The notes beneath the pieces are model-generated. The model made no database searches, had not been told where the DNA came from, and worked only from the letters and a program-made list of their open reading frames with translations. A stretch of DNA of 64,000 nt from Mycosarcoma maydis (taxonomy: Eukaryota > Basidiomycota > Ustilaginomycetes > Ustilaginales), in the NCBI RefSeq assembly GCF_000328475.2, contig NC_026478.1, positions 2,356,001 through 2,420,000 on the forward strand. Reading direction: 5' to 3'. Every line of letters begins with the position of its first letter. The first letter of the stretch is position 1. The translations under genes and the position numbers were made by a program. Shown here piece after piece: positions 10,776 through 20,557 of this stretch.

Positions 10776-11391
10776 GTAGTCTCTCTGTTAGTGATTCACG
10801 ATTGGATCGGGCGACCTTGCGCCGAACATGGGAGTCACAGAGTGCCGTTGGACGCGAGTTCCATTCGTCACGAGTGAGACAATCAAGATTAAGCAAAGAC
10901 GGGAGAGAAAGAAACACACTCACGACTCGTGACTGCACCGTGCACCAGCACAGTTCGTGCAGCGCAACTCACGAATCACGAATCGTGTAGGCGACTGAGC
11001 TTTTCTTGTTTTGGTCGGAATCCAAAATCTGACAACAGCTGAATTATGCCTCACGCCTGTGCCACACACCTGAGCTGGCGTAGCAGGTGTCGTCTGCCAT
11101 TCGTGATTTGCTTTCTGATCGGATTGCTGTGTTCCGGCTTGCCAGAGCCAACTTCTCTAAGCGTCGTCAGCGTCGACACAAATACCCCACGTTGGAGCGC
11201 CTGATGATTCTGTGCTTCTGACCACCATCGTTCTTGAAGACCACCATCTCTCAAACGCACACCAGCCTTCGTGATTAGTGCTTGTGGCGTTGGGTTGTTG
11301 ATTGCTGCTTGCTGCTTGTCAATTTACTTTATATAGGTTGCGCAGGTGCCAACTCTTAGAACGAACGCGCCTTTTCCCTCTCCACATCCGC

Positions 11392-11530
11392 AATCACGAA
11401 TCACACAGATCACGGACCACGAGCCACGAACCACGAACCACGAACCACGAACCACAAACCACAAACCACAGACCACAAACCACAAACCACAAACCACAAA
11501 CCACAAATCACAAACCACGCACGAATCACG
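11392..11530. repeat. Long 7-bp repeat tract, ACCACGA to ACCACAA
   Basis: About 139 bp of 7-bp units. They begin and end with AATCACGA-like units, with ACCACGA and then ACCACAA units between. The gradual change of unit along the tract shows how one 7-bp family grades into another. Confidence 0.92.
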
Positions 11531-12045
11531 GATCTCTAAAGTAATTTGGGTGCGTTTCTTCTCAGCTCTTGTCAGGGTTAACACGATGGTGATTGAGCAG
11601 CCTTCCGCCGAACCCCGTCTAAAAATCGTGAATTGGCCCAAGACTAACATGCTCAATTCCAATTCGTGAATCACGTCTCACGACTCACGACTTTGGTTTT
11701 CGCTTTCGCTTTCAATTTCGTTCTCGCCTTTGCTTTTTGTTTTTTTGTGCACACCATCAACCGTTCGCAGATGAGATCATCCTCACTTTTTTCTCTATCC
11801 GCTGTTCGAACCCATCTTGTTCCGCGTTCCCACCTCTCCTCACGCACGCTCCGCTTCACGCATCTCAACGCCGTGCCCACCTCCCCACCCAAACGCAGCG
11901 CCGCGCTCTTTCATCCATCTTCCTCGTTCCAGCTTGCAAAGGTATGCATACACCTCTCACCTCTATCGCGACACTTGCCACGCTTGACTGTCGTCGATTT
12001 CTATCTGCTTCCGCTCTTCCTTGACCCTCGAGGAAACGCAGAGAC

Positions 12046-15000
12046 ATGCGTGCTCTCAGTCTGCTTGTCGGCAAAAAGACTCATCTCATTCTTGCAACTT
12101 CTCTCTTCGCTGCCTTCCTTGCTCTTCTTGTACCTTCTGACGCAACTTCTTGGCTCTGGCAGTCGCTCCGTGCAGCTACTTGCTCCCTTTTCTCTCGTGG
12201 ACACGCCACCTGTACGCTTGCAGATCCCGCTTTTGCTCCCGTCTCTTCTGTCATGACCGACGCTACCGAAGCTTCCAAGTGGTTCCGCTTGCCCCGCAAC
12301 GTGGTCCCCACTCACTACGACATTACGCTCAAGTCGGATCTCGAGGCGCTTCAATTCAGCGGAACGGCTACCATCGATCTTGATGTCCTCGAGGACACCG
12401 ACTCAATCGTCTTCAACGCCGCCGCCAAGCTCCACCTCAGCAAGTCGCTGGTGCTCAGCCAGGCGCTCAAGACTGACAACAAGAGCATTGTCACTCTCGA
12501 CATCGACAGCAAGCATGAGCGAGCCACAGCAAAGCTGCCCAACTCGCTCCCCAAGGGCTCCAAGGCACAGCTCGTTGTGGCTTTCGCCAGCGACATCGAC
12601 AACAGCATGATGGGCTATTACCGCTCCACTTGGGAGCACGAGGGAAAGAAGGGCTACTACGCCCTCACCCAGTTCGAGCCTACCGCTGCCCGACGTGCCA
12701 TCCCCACCTGGGATGAGCCCAACCTCAAGGCCACCTACACCTTCCGCATGATCCACCGCAAAGACACCACTGCGCTCGCCAACATGAACGTCATCAACTC
12801 CAAGGACATCACTCAGATCGAGCAAGAAAAGCTCCTTCGTGCAGCCGAACTTGGTCTCGACCACGCTTCGCTTGCTGCCGGAAGGACGGAGGGTAAAACG
12901 GAGGGCAAGACCGAAGGCAAGACTGAAGGCAAGACCGAAGGCAAAACTGAGGTCTCTTCCACCGCCTCCAACGACTGGACTCTTACCGAGTTTGCCACCA
13001 CCCCCAAGGTCTCGACTTACTTAGTTGCATGGGCCAACGGTCCCTTTGTTAGCCTCGAGAGCAGCTACACCAGCCCTCTTACCGGCAAGGTTATTCCCAT
13101 GAAGGTATACACTACGCCCGAGTACATCCACCAGGCCCAATATGCGCTCGACGTCAAGGTGAAGGTCTTGCCCGAGTACGAGCGCGTCTTCGACGTCGCT
13201 TATCCCTTGCCCAAGCTCGACACGCTCGTTGCCTCGGATTTCGATGCTGGCGCCATGGAAAACTGGGGTCTCATCACCGGGCGAACCTCGGTGTACCTCT
13301 ACGATGCTGAAAAATCGGGCTTGCAGGGCCAGAAGCGAACCGCTGGGGTCCAGTCGCACGAAGTGGCCCACCAGTGGTTTGGCAACATCGCCACTCTGGA
13401 CTGGTGGGACAACCTGTGGCTCAACGAGGCTTTCGCTACTTTGATGGGCGAGGTTGTCATTCTTGACCGATGTTTCCCCGAGTGGGAGTCTGCCTCCGAG
13501 TTCATCAACATGCACCTCGACCGCGCCCTCGACCTCGACGGCAAACGCTCCAGTCACCCCATCGAGGTGCCTCTCCAAGGTGAAAACGTCGAGGATGCCA
13601 TCAACCAAGTGTTTGACGCCATTTCTTACTCCAAGGGCGCCAGTGTGCTCCGCATGCTCTCCAATATGATCGGCGAAGACGTCTTCCTCAAGGGTGTCTC
13701 GATCTATCTCAAGAAGCATCTCTACGCCAACGCCGTCACTAAGGATCTTTGGGACGGAATCAGCGAGGCTTCTGGCCAAGACATTGCTTCGATCATGGCC
13801 AACTGGATCTTGAAGCAGGGCTTCCCCGTCCTCACTGTCACTGAAGAAGCCGATGGCGTGCGTATCAAGCAGAACCGCTTCCTTTCCACTGGTGATCCCA
13901 CTCCCGAAGAGGATGAGACACTCTGGCACGTGCCTCTGATGCTCAAGACCGTCGGTGCCGATGGCAAGGTCTCGGTAGACCGTGACGCTGTGCTTAAGAG
14001 CGAGCGTGAGGTCACGCTCCCCCTTGCTAACGCCAAGGACGCCACTTACAAGCTCAACGCCGAGACCATTGGCGTCTACCGTGTCGCCTATTCGCCCGAG
14101 CGACTCGCCAAGCTCGGCGAGGAGGCTGCTAAGCCCAACTCGGCCTTCTCGCTCGAGGATCGCGTCGGTCTCGTTGCGGACGCGTTCACGCTCGCATCCG
14201 CGGGTTACGGCAAGACTTCGGGAGGTCTTTCGCTACTCAAGGCTCTGAGGAATGACCCTACCTACCTGGTCAACCAGGCGTCGAGTGTCAACCTCGGCAC
14301 ACTTAGCAGCGCCTGGTGGGAGCAGGACGCCAAGGTGCAGACCGCCATCAAAAAGTTGCGCGCCGATATCTTTGGGCACACGGCCAAGAAGCTCGGGTTC
14401 GAGTTTGGTGCCAACGATTCACCCGACCTCAAGCAGCTGCGTGCCACCGCCATCGCTGCGGCTGCCAACGGCGAGGATGAGTGGACGCTCTCTGAGATTA
14501 AGAAGCGCTTTGACCAGTACATTGCGACTGGAGACGAGAGCCAGATCCACCCGGACTTGCTGCGAACCGTCTTTGCGCGTGCGGTCGAGCACGGCGGGGA
14601 GAAGGAGTACGATTCGGTGCTTGCCATCTACCGCAAGCCGCAGACACCTACGCATAAGATCGCAGCCATGCTCGCGCTTGGTGCGTCTTCTGACGAGAAA
14701 TTGCTCGAGCGCACCGTCGAGTTTGTCTACAGCTCCGAGGTTAAGGAGCAGGACTTTATGTACTTCTTTGCCTCGCTCAGTGGAAACCCCAAGGGTCGAC
14801 GAATCATCTGGGACGCTACCAAGTCGCGCTGGGACACTTTGTCCAAGCGTTTTGCCGGCAACTTTTCGCTTAGCAGACTCATCGAGTACTCGTTCAGCGC
14901 CTTCAGCTCTGAAAAGGATGCACAGGACGTCGAGGCGTTCTTCAAGGACAAGGACACGGCGAAATTCAGCATGGGTCTTAGCCAGGGTCTCGATGCTGTC

Positions 15001-15078
15001 AGGGCCAAGGCTAGATGGATCGAGAGGGATGCCAAGGATGTTGAGCAGTGGTTGAACGCGAATGGCTACCTCGCTTAG
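12046..15078 (+). CDS. APE2: M1-family zinc aminopeptidase (Ape2/Aap1, puromycin-sensitive type)
   Basis: It removes N-terminal amino acids from peptides. Numbered from the ATG at 12046, the GAMEN substrate motif is at 402-406, the zinc site HEVAH at 438-442, and the third zinc ligand Glu in LNEAFATLMGE near 461. An ERAP1-like helical C-terminal domain follows. The body starts at MTDATEASKWF (12253), which would give a 941-residue cytosolic enzyme of usual length. The upstream Met at 12046 adds 69 residues with a hydrophobic stretch that could act as a signal or anchor. A third option is a 5' exon from 11771 spliced at 11942 to 12163, which stays in frame and adds a basic, mitochondria-like leader. 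A (TEGK)5 insertion sits at 12886-12945. The family is certain; the start is not. Confidence 0.92.
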   Translation: MRALSLLVGKKTHLILATSLFAAFLALLVPSDATSWLWQSLRAATCSLFSRGHATCTLADPAFAPVSSVMTDATEASKWFRLPRNVVPTHYDITLKSDLEALQFSGTATIDLDVLEDTDSIVFNAAAKLHLSKSLVLSQALKTDNKSIVTLDIDSKHERATAKLPNSLPKGSKAQLVVAFASDIDNSMMGYYRSTWEHEGKKGYYALTQFEPTAARRAIPTWDEPNLKATYTFRMIHRKDTTALANMNVINSKDITQIEQEKLLRAAELGLDHASLAAGRTEGKTEGKTEGKTEGKTEGKTEVSSTASNDWTLTEFATTPKVSTYLVAWANGPFVSLESSYTSPLTGKVIPMKVYTTPEYIHQAQYALDVKVKVLPEYERVFDVAYPLPKLDTLVASDFDAGAMENWGLITGRTSVYLYDAEKSGLQGQKRTAGVQSHEVAHQWFGNIATLDWWDNLWLNEAFATLMGEVVILDRCFPEWESASEFINMHLDRALDLDGKRSSHPIEVPLQGENVEDAINQVFDAISYSKGASVLRMLSNMIGEDVFLKGVSIYLKKHLYANAVTKDLWDGISEASGQDIASIMANWILKQGFPVLTVTEEADGVRIKQNRFLSTGDPTPEEDETLWHVPLMLKTVGADGKVSVDRDAVLKSEREVTLPLANAKDATYKLNAETIGVYRVAYSPERLAKLGEEAAKPNSAFSLEDRVGLVADAFTLASAGYGKTSGGLSLLKALRNDPTYLVNQASSVNLGTLSSAWWEQDAKVQTAIKKLRADIFGHTAKKLGFEFGANDSPDLKQLRATAIAAAANGEDEWTLSEIKKRFDQYIATGDESQIHPDLLRTVFARAVEHGGEKEYDSVLAIYRKPQTPTHKIAAMLALGASSDEKLLERTVEFVYSSEVKEQDFMYFFASLSGNPKGRRIIWDATKSRWDTLSKRFAGNFSLSRLIEYSFSAFSSEKDAQDVEAFFKDKDTAKFSMGLSQGLDAVRAKARWIERDAKDVEQWLNANGYLA
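12886..12945 (+). repeat. In-frame 12-bp minisatellite encoding (TEGK)5 in the aminopeptidase
   Basis: Five consecutive 12-bp units coding for Thr-Glu-Gly-Lys, differing only at synonymous sites. They fall in a non-conserved loop between the N-terminal beta domain and the catalytic domain. The copy number probably varies between strains. Confidence 0.9.
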
Positions 15079-15509
15079 GTTCGCACGCGATGCGCGGTGA
15101 ACTGGTCGTGAATCAAAGTCAAGATGGAAGAGTCATTTTGTTTGTGGTGCGGTGCACGGTGGGTGAATGTGGCTGTTGTGAGTGGAGGCAAGTTGAGCGT
15201 CAAGTGTGAGTCACAGAGTTTGCGGATGAGATAAAAAACGGGAGAGAGAACAATCACGAATGGGTTGTTTGACCGTGAAGCAGACACGGGCGCGAGCAGA
15301 TGCAAGCACGAAAAGATAAAAGAGAGTTGATTGAACCGACCTCAGCGTTATGAGCTGGGGACGTTGGGTAGACAAGCAAGGAGAAGGAGGAAGGATCAAG
15401 TCGAAAGCGAGCGTGTTGAAGCAAAGGGAACACGGAGGATGGAAGGACAAGCATTGGGAAAACTCGGAAGTGGAGCAATGGAGCAATGGAGCAATCACGA
15501 ATGGAGCGT
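15079..15509. other. Short intergenic region between convergent genes
   Basis: 3' flanks of the aminopeptidase and the first secreted-protein gene. It holds scattered AATCACGAAT words and three copies of the 8-bp unit GGAGCAAT (15472-15495). No gene was seen. Confidence 0.7.
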
Positions 15510-16124
15510 CTAATCGTCTTTTGATACGGGCAAGCACTTGTTGTCGACGTCCTTGATGTCGTAGCACTGGATGTACGCGTTGCAGCTAGTCTGGGTGTTG
15601 ATGTTATCATCCATGATCTGTGATTCTCAAAGCGTCGACGTACTGATCAGTATCCACAATTCACGACTCGTTGTGTCTCGGCAATCCTCTCGCACCTCAG
15701 AACTTACATCACGGATGTCATCAGCCGTCTTCTTACCCAGCTTGCTTACATCGCAATCCGCCTTGGTCCGGCTCACATCCGACTGCACATCTGCGACGTA
15801 GAACGTGTTGACAAACATCCCGTGCCCATCACTCCACGGCACAACGCGGTTCCACATGTTGCGCAGCGGGCCATTGTGATGGCACGTGGTCACGTTCAAA
15901 GCTGGACTGTACGTCACATCGCTGGTGAAGTGCGACGTGGATTTGCAGCTGGTCGACTTGATCACGCATGCGTACGCGGCGTTCTTGGGGGGCTGCGTGT
16001 GTTCATCAGTGTCGATCTCCATTTCAACAAAGCCCGCATTGACCGCAGCGGAGCTCAACGTGGTAAGTACCAGAAGTGCCGAAAGCGAGTGGAGGAACAA
16101 CGAGGATGACTTGAACGAGACCAT
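15510..16124 (-). CDS. Small secreted cysteine-rich protein A (effector-like, two exons)
   Basis: Exon 1 is 16124-15708 and exon 2 is 15617-15510. The 90-bp intron has a perfect GTAAGT donor and a CACAG acceptor, in phase 0. The 174-residue product begins with a clear signal peptide (hydrophobic LHSLSALLVLTTLSSA after MVSFKSSS). The mature part has seven cysteines: C-x6-C, then TCHHNG, VNTFYV, and a C-terminal QTSC-x5-C-x9-C block. The same blocks occur in the genes at 16973 and 18610, which defines a family. An upstream in-frame Met at 16157 would bury the signal peptide and is less likely. The family recalls biotrophy-induced Mig-type effectors of smuts; that link is inference. It is transcribed away from protein B. 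Confidence 0.82.
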
Positions 16125-16972
16125 GGTGAAAAAAGGGAGTTGGGGGGAAACAGGCAAAGTGAGGTAGAACGCGGAAAAAGGGCAGGGGAAAGAGGCAGTC
16201 GAAGGGATGAAGGCGGAAGAAGGCCACTTTTACCAAGCTTACCAGCCTTATATACCTCCTGCGGGGGTCTCACCGTTGCCTGTTTCCACACTCACAATGC
16301 CTGGCTTGCTACACTTGCATTCCTCGCAACGCCGAACATCGAAGCGGTCGGTCTCGTTTCATTGGCTTTGCAGAGCAGCTTTGAATTGCTCTGCGATACA
16401 AAACCTCATCGTACTCTCCATCAAGACCGCGTCACAGTGCAACCGGCATACCTGCGCTCGCTGCCGTGGTTCCTGATTCAGTTTGTGACTGATTCCACCC
16501 ACTGTAAAAGCACCACTGTGCATCTTCAACTTGGTGTTTACATGCGACATCAGGGGTCCTATGCAGAAGGTGGGTGACGCGGGGTTGTCAAATCATTTCG
16601 ATGAAGCTCGTTCAGAATGCATCGCATTCAGGGCCAAAATTACGCAGAGTGAAACACACTGATCGATGCACTCGTTGTCAAGGACTGCATCCACTCTGCG
16701 TGACTTCATAGACAAACCGGCTTGGCATCAATCGTGTGCTGATGAGTCCACCGCGCGTCACGTATCCTGGAATGACATGGAGCGATACCACGACCCCCTA
16801 TCGAAGCATCATCCGAAGTGCAGTGGATGTGGTGGCCTGCGGAAGAAGCATTTAAGCGCCGACTGCACTTTTCTCCACTGCATCACCGAAGCTCACCTCC
16901 CTTTGCCTCTATCAGCCCGTTCAGCCTCACTCTTGATAGGGATTTTTCGTGCTGACTTGTTCTAAAAACACT
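16125..16972. promoter_or_regulatory. Divergent promoter region between secreted proteins A and B
   Basis: 848 bp between two divergent secreted-protein genes, with no convincing ORF. It contains a 17-bp word (16853-16869) shared exactly with the promoter of the third copy, followed by the near-identical ATCACCGAAGCTCAC. The region is therefore likely to hold the regulatory sites of the family. Confidence 0.55.
16853..16869 (+). promoter_or_regulatory. Conserved 17-bp upstream element, copy in front of protein B
   Basis: The word TAAGCGCCGACTGCACT lies about 104 bp before the ATG at 16973. It is identical to 18476-18492 in front of the third copy. It may be a regulatory site or merely remaining duplicated promoter. 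Confidence 0.55.
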
Positions 16973-17634
16973 ATGTGGTTCAATCAACGCTTGACTCTGG
17001 CCGCCTTGCTGGTCGTCGCCACCGCCTCGACCACGGTACTCGCTGAAGAGACGGCCACACACGAAACCATCCGTGACGTCAAGGATTCCGCTGGAAAGCC
17101 CGTCAAACCTCTGTTCGCCTGCTGTGAGCTGATGCATTCGCTTGTTGGTTCCCTCTCGTTGTTCGGCTCACTTACTTTTCGCACATCATCCATGTTTGAT
17201 GGCATTGTTCCATTCTACAGCCGTGGAATCCCGCACCTGTCTATCCGAAGACAACTTCACTGGTCTTCCCTACCTGGGAAAACTCAAGCTTTCCACCTGT
17301 CATCACGACGGCTTTTTCAGCAAGAGCTTCCGATGGATGTTCCACAAGAACCACAAGTTCATCAACAGCTTCTACGTCTATTGTGATGACAAAGAAGGGT
17401 TCTGTGACAAGTACGTTCAGGGGTATCAGGGACATCTGGACGAGATCGCTTCGGTAAGTTCGAGTGTTATCGAAGAAATCAAAACGGAAAATGTACACTG
17501 ACCAACGAATTGAGATCTTGCACGTAACGTTGTAGGACATGGAGCAAGCAGTGGAAGACCAGACTAGCTGCAAGCCCACCTTCCGCTGCTTCGAGCTCAA
17601 GGACGCTGACGAGAACTGCTTCTGCAACAAGTAA
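16973..17634 (+). CDS. Small secreted cysteine-rich protein B (effector-like, three exons)
   Basis: Exons are 16973-17123, 17221-17453 and 17536-17634. The introns are 97 bp (GTGAGC...CTACAG) and 82 bp (GTAAGT...TTGTAG), and all joins stay in frame, giving 160 residues. A signal peptide (LTLAALLVVATASTTVLA) comes first. The mature protein has nine cysteines: C-x6-C, STCHHDG, INSFYVYC, then QTSC-x5-C-x9-C. The second intron sits at the same place as the single intron of protein A. The stop codon overlaps a donor-like GTAAGA (17631), so a further 3' exon is possible but not needed. It is probably secreted during plant infection; the function is unknown. Confidence 0.82.
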
Positions 17635-18262
17635 GAGCTTTTTCAACACTTCGTCTTGCGCTGAGCTCTCGGCTACTGTTCGTGCTTCCTGCGGCCCTCT
17701 CGAGTGCCTTCCTATCAAACACTCCTTGCGCACCCTAGTCATTCTCTCTTTCTTCTTATCTGCCGATACAAAAAACCCATCTGTGAAAAGTTCGATCATC
17801 CAATTCAATTTGCTGCAGTTACTTCTTCCCTTTCATCACATCGGGTAAGGGGAGAGGCGCAATGGAGTGATGAAAACAATCGTGAGCAGAGCTCAGTTAG
17901 GAAAAGACTGGTAGCGAGCCCAAGTTTATCTGCTTTCAACTCAAGGTCGATACATGACTATCTAAAGGATCCTAAGCAGAACTGAGAATGGATGTGTTCA
18001 TTGACAGGGTAAAAATCGTGAAACCCATCCAGGAAGGTGGCGGATTCGGTTCACTGCTGGTAGGACTTAGATGACCGCTTTGACGCCAAAACACACAAGG
18101 TGCTAGCGAGTCACGAGTACTGTTGTTCTTGGTCACATTGAAGAAGCAGGTGACTGCAGAAGGTGGATTGTGAGGTGTCGTCCCATGGGCCTACCACCTT
18201 AGCTCGTTCGGGATGCAGTATGTACGGACTAGGGAACGAAATGTGGGGCAAATTCAGTGACA

Positions 18263-18310
18263 GCATTCACGATTCGTGATTCACGATTCACGATTCACGA
18301 TTTACAATTT
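18263..18310. repeat. 7-bp repeat tract, ATTCACG type
   Basis: Five to six units of ATTCACG with one inverted unit (ATTCGTG), fading into TTTACAATTT. It lies between two members of the secreted-protein family. Confidence 0.9.
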
Positions 18311-18475
18311 TCGCGACTTCATATGGTGACATCGGCGTTTCCCTCACTGCAAGTCCAATAAGAGAGCTACGCACGTCGCGTTTCATCGATTGTTACTCGC
18401 GGCTGTGTCGCATCACAGCGCACGATCAATGCATTGCCTGGTGTGGTGAATAGCATGGCAGGCGCAAGAGCGAGC

Positions 18476-18492
18476 TAAGCGCCGACTGCACT
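18476..18492 (+). promoter_or_regulatory. Conserved 17-bp upstream element, copy in front of degenerate gene C
   Basis: Identical to 16853-16869 and about 118 bp before the old start codon at 18610. It is followed by ATCACCAAAGCTCAC, which differs from the other copy by one base. Confidence 0.55.
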
Positions 18493-18609
18493 GGATCACC
18501 AAAGCTCACGTAGCCGTTTCTCGATCATCCCTCTCGAAATGCCCTCGAAACTTTGCTTCACTAACTTTGCTCGACGAATCGTGAATTTCTTCACGCTTTC
18601 GTAGACACG

Positions 18610-19412
18610 ATGCGATTCGCTCAACACTCGGCTTTGGCTGTCTTGGTGGCGATCGCTACAGATCGACCATCGTGGTCGCCGAGGGAGTGGTCACGTCTGA
18701 AACCATCGCTTACGTCAACGATGCTACTGGCAGACGTGCGAATCCTCTTTTCGCCTGCGGTCAGCACATATGACCGTTTTCACTCGTCCTCAGTCCACTC
18801 GCTGACCTCTCACACTTTGCGTCGCCAACAATGTCGTTAGGCGCAGCCGTGCAGTCTCGCACCTGTCTAGCCGACGATCACTTGACCGGTCTTCCGTACC
18901 CTGGAAACATTAAGCTTTCCACTTGTCACCTCGAAGGCTTGTTCGGCCAAACCGGCCTGCGATGGCTCTTTAACAAGCACCACAGTTTCATCAATAGCTT
19001 CTACGTCTATTGTTACGACAAGGATGAACCTTGCAACAAGTACGTTCAAGAACATCGCGGTACACTGGACACGGTTGCTTCGGCGAGTTTGCTTGAAGAA
19101 CAAGTGGCGAGAAAAGAGCGACAACGTGCCGACAGATGCGAGACGTCCTCACTTGGTACATAGGACATGGATCAAGCCGTGAGCGACCAGACTAACTGCA
19201 AACCAGCCTTCCGCTATTTCGAGCTGAAGGACGCCGATAAGAACTGCTTCAGTAGCGAGCAAGGAACCTTTTCAACGGCGTGTTTTACGACGAACTGTCG
19301 ATTTCCAGTTTGCGTTTCCTGTGGGCTTTTGAATGCTTTCCCGGCCAAGCACTCATTCCACACACCAACACTGGCTGAGTGTGCCATACGGACAAACAAG
19401 GAGGAAAGCTAG
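18610..19412 (+). pseudogene. Degenerate third copy (C) of the secreted cysteine-rich family
   Basis: It aligns with protein B over the whole gene: signal peptide, LFAC, C-x6-C, STCH, INSFYVYC and QTNC-x5-Y. Several lesions are visible. A single-base loss near 18660 puts the signal peptide and mature part in different frames. The first intron has a weak GTCAGC donor at 18760 with its acceptor at 18846. The second intron's donor is GCGAGT at 19083 where B has GTAAGT. One C-terminal cysteine codon is Tyr. The stop has been lost, so the frame continues to 19412. Implied exons are 18610-18759, 18847-19082 and 19164-19412. The combination argues for decay rather than a single sequencing error, although the frameshift alone could be one. 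Confidence 0.75.
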
Positions 19413-20070
19413 CGGATGTTCGTCTTGGTACCCCGTATTTACTTGCTGTTGTCAAGTTGTTTTCCACCAATTCGGGTGATGACAGAGGCTTGATTGAGGG
19501 TCGATGATGACCATGAGGAAAGCTGACGAACGAGAAACACGGTGACAAGGCCTAACGTTCTCGGCTTCCGCTTGAGGATCGGTGATGATCCGTTTGGTCT
19601 CAAGGAGCCAGTGGCACCGAGCGTGGGTTTGCCAAGTGGGTTCTCTCATTCCTCTTGAAGTGGCAGCACACACCCCTTGAACGGGACAAATTTTGTAGAA
19701 CAACATGGACACAAACAATGCTATCAATATCTTGCGTTCTGGGTCGCATTCAAGGCTCAGATAACCATCAGAATTGAGTATGTCTAGATGACACAACGAA
19801 AAAGTGCTTGATGTCGAGAGCGTTACATGGGTGCTTGATCTGAGCGTGGAAACGTTATCGCCAAAGAGGCAGGAGACCAGCATCGCTCGTATCTTGTTGA
19901 TCCGCTTTTGCGCCCTTCTGCAGAGTGCGAGTGGCGGTAGCGGGCTTCTGCTTAGGTGCATGTGGCTGTAGGCCAGGCCTACTACACCCCTTTTCAGGTG
20001 CTTCCCAGCACTCGGTGTGAAACCCGTTGAGCTGCGGCTCGAGATACTATCATCAAAGGAACAGTCGAGC
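19413..20070. other. Intergenic region, possibly with remnants of secreted-protein exons
   Basis: No complete gene. On the minus strand a stretch reading SLCHLDILNSDGYLSLEC near 19735-19795 vaguely resembles the C-terminal C-x9-C block of the family. It might be a last exon of gene D or a relic; the support is weak. Confidence 0.4.
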
Positions 20071-20557
20071 TCAGCTTTCGTTCTGGTTGCAGACGTACAA
20101 ATCGACCTGAGCCGATGGGTGGAGTAACGTACCTGTCTCAACCAGTACGGATCGAAGTGGTCACCACCGATGTCCCAGAATTGCTGTTGAAAGCCGGATT
20201 CGGGGGAGATGGACACCAGCGCATATTTGACTCCGGCGGGAGGAGGCGGTGAAGCATTGGAGCAGCGCGAAAACGTGATCCCTCGCGCTAGGTTGGACAC
20301 TGCTGCTGTACTGATCTTGTCCGGCAAAGCTGCCAACAGGCACGAAACAGAAGCGTGAAACAAAGGTGAGACTGGGAGGATCAACTCTTGCAAACAACGG
20401 TAGGATCAAATCGGCAAAACAAGTGCTTACTACAGACAGCAACGTTGGTACCCGAGTCACGTCTAGCGGCACTTAGTCCTGCGACGAGTGTCATCAGCAT
20501 CGACGAGAGAGCGAAGAGCGGTAGTGGGGAAAACATGTTCTGAGCCCTGAACATCAT
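20071..20557 (-). CDS. Small secreted protein D, 3' structure uncertain
   Basis: Exon 1 (20557-20431) encodes a signal peptide around LPLFALSSMLMTLVAGLSA. A GTAAGC donor and GGCAG acceptor remove 20430-20330 and keep the frame (phase 1) into exon 2 (20329-20133), which contains ITFSRCSNAS and ends in DHFDPYWLRQ before a GTACGT donor. The simplest ending uses the acceptor at 20083 and a four-codon last exon (20082-20071), giving 111 residues. Reading through the last donor, or a more distant exon, are alternatives. It lies beside the secreted family and shares the signal peptide and intron habit, but not the clear cysteine blocks. It could be a diverged member or an unrelated secreted protein. 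Confidence 0.5.

Larger units (their letters stand above)
10291..12045. other. Repeat-rich intergenic region
   Basis: This lies between the NRPS-like gene and the aminopeptidase. ORFs here are products of 7-bp repeats (Thr-Asn-His-Glu/Lys-Pro translations) or are short. The segment 11771-11941 can encode a Ser/Arg-rich presequence-like stretch ending at a GTATGC donor, and may be a 5' exon of the aminopeptidase (see that entry). Confidence 0.65.
17635..18609. other. Intergenic region between secreted-protein copies B and C
   Basis: About 975 bp with no gene. It includes a 7-bp tract at 18263-18310 and, near its right end, the duplicated promoter segment of copy C. Confidence 0.65.

Noticed and set aside
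11302..11669. ORFs on both strands coding for Thr-Asn-His-Lys-Pro or Val-Cys-Gly-Leu-Trp repeats
   Set aside because: They are translations of the 7-bp tandem repeat; because 7 is not a multiple of 3 the unit reads as a 7-residue period in every frame.
17629..17640. A GTAAGA donor overlapping the stop codon of secreted protein B
   Set aside because: The protein already ends like protein A, and no family-like exon was found downstream.
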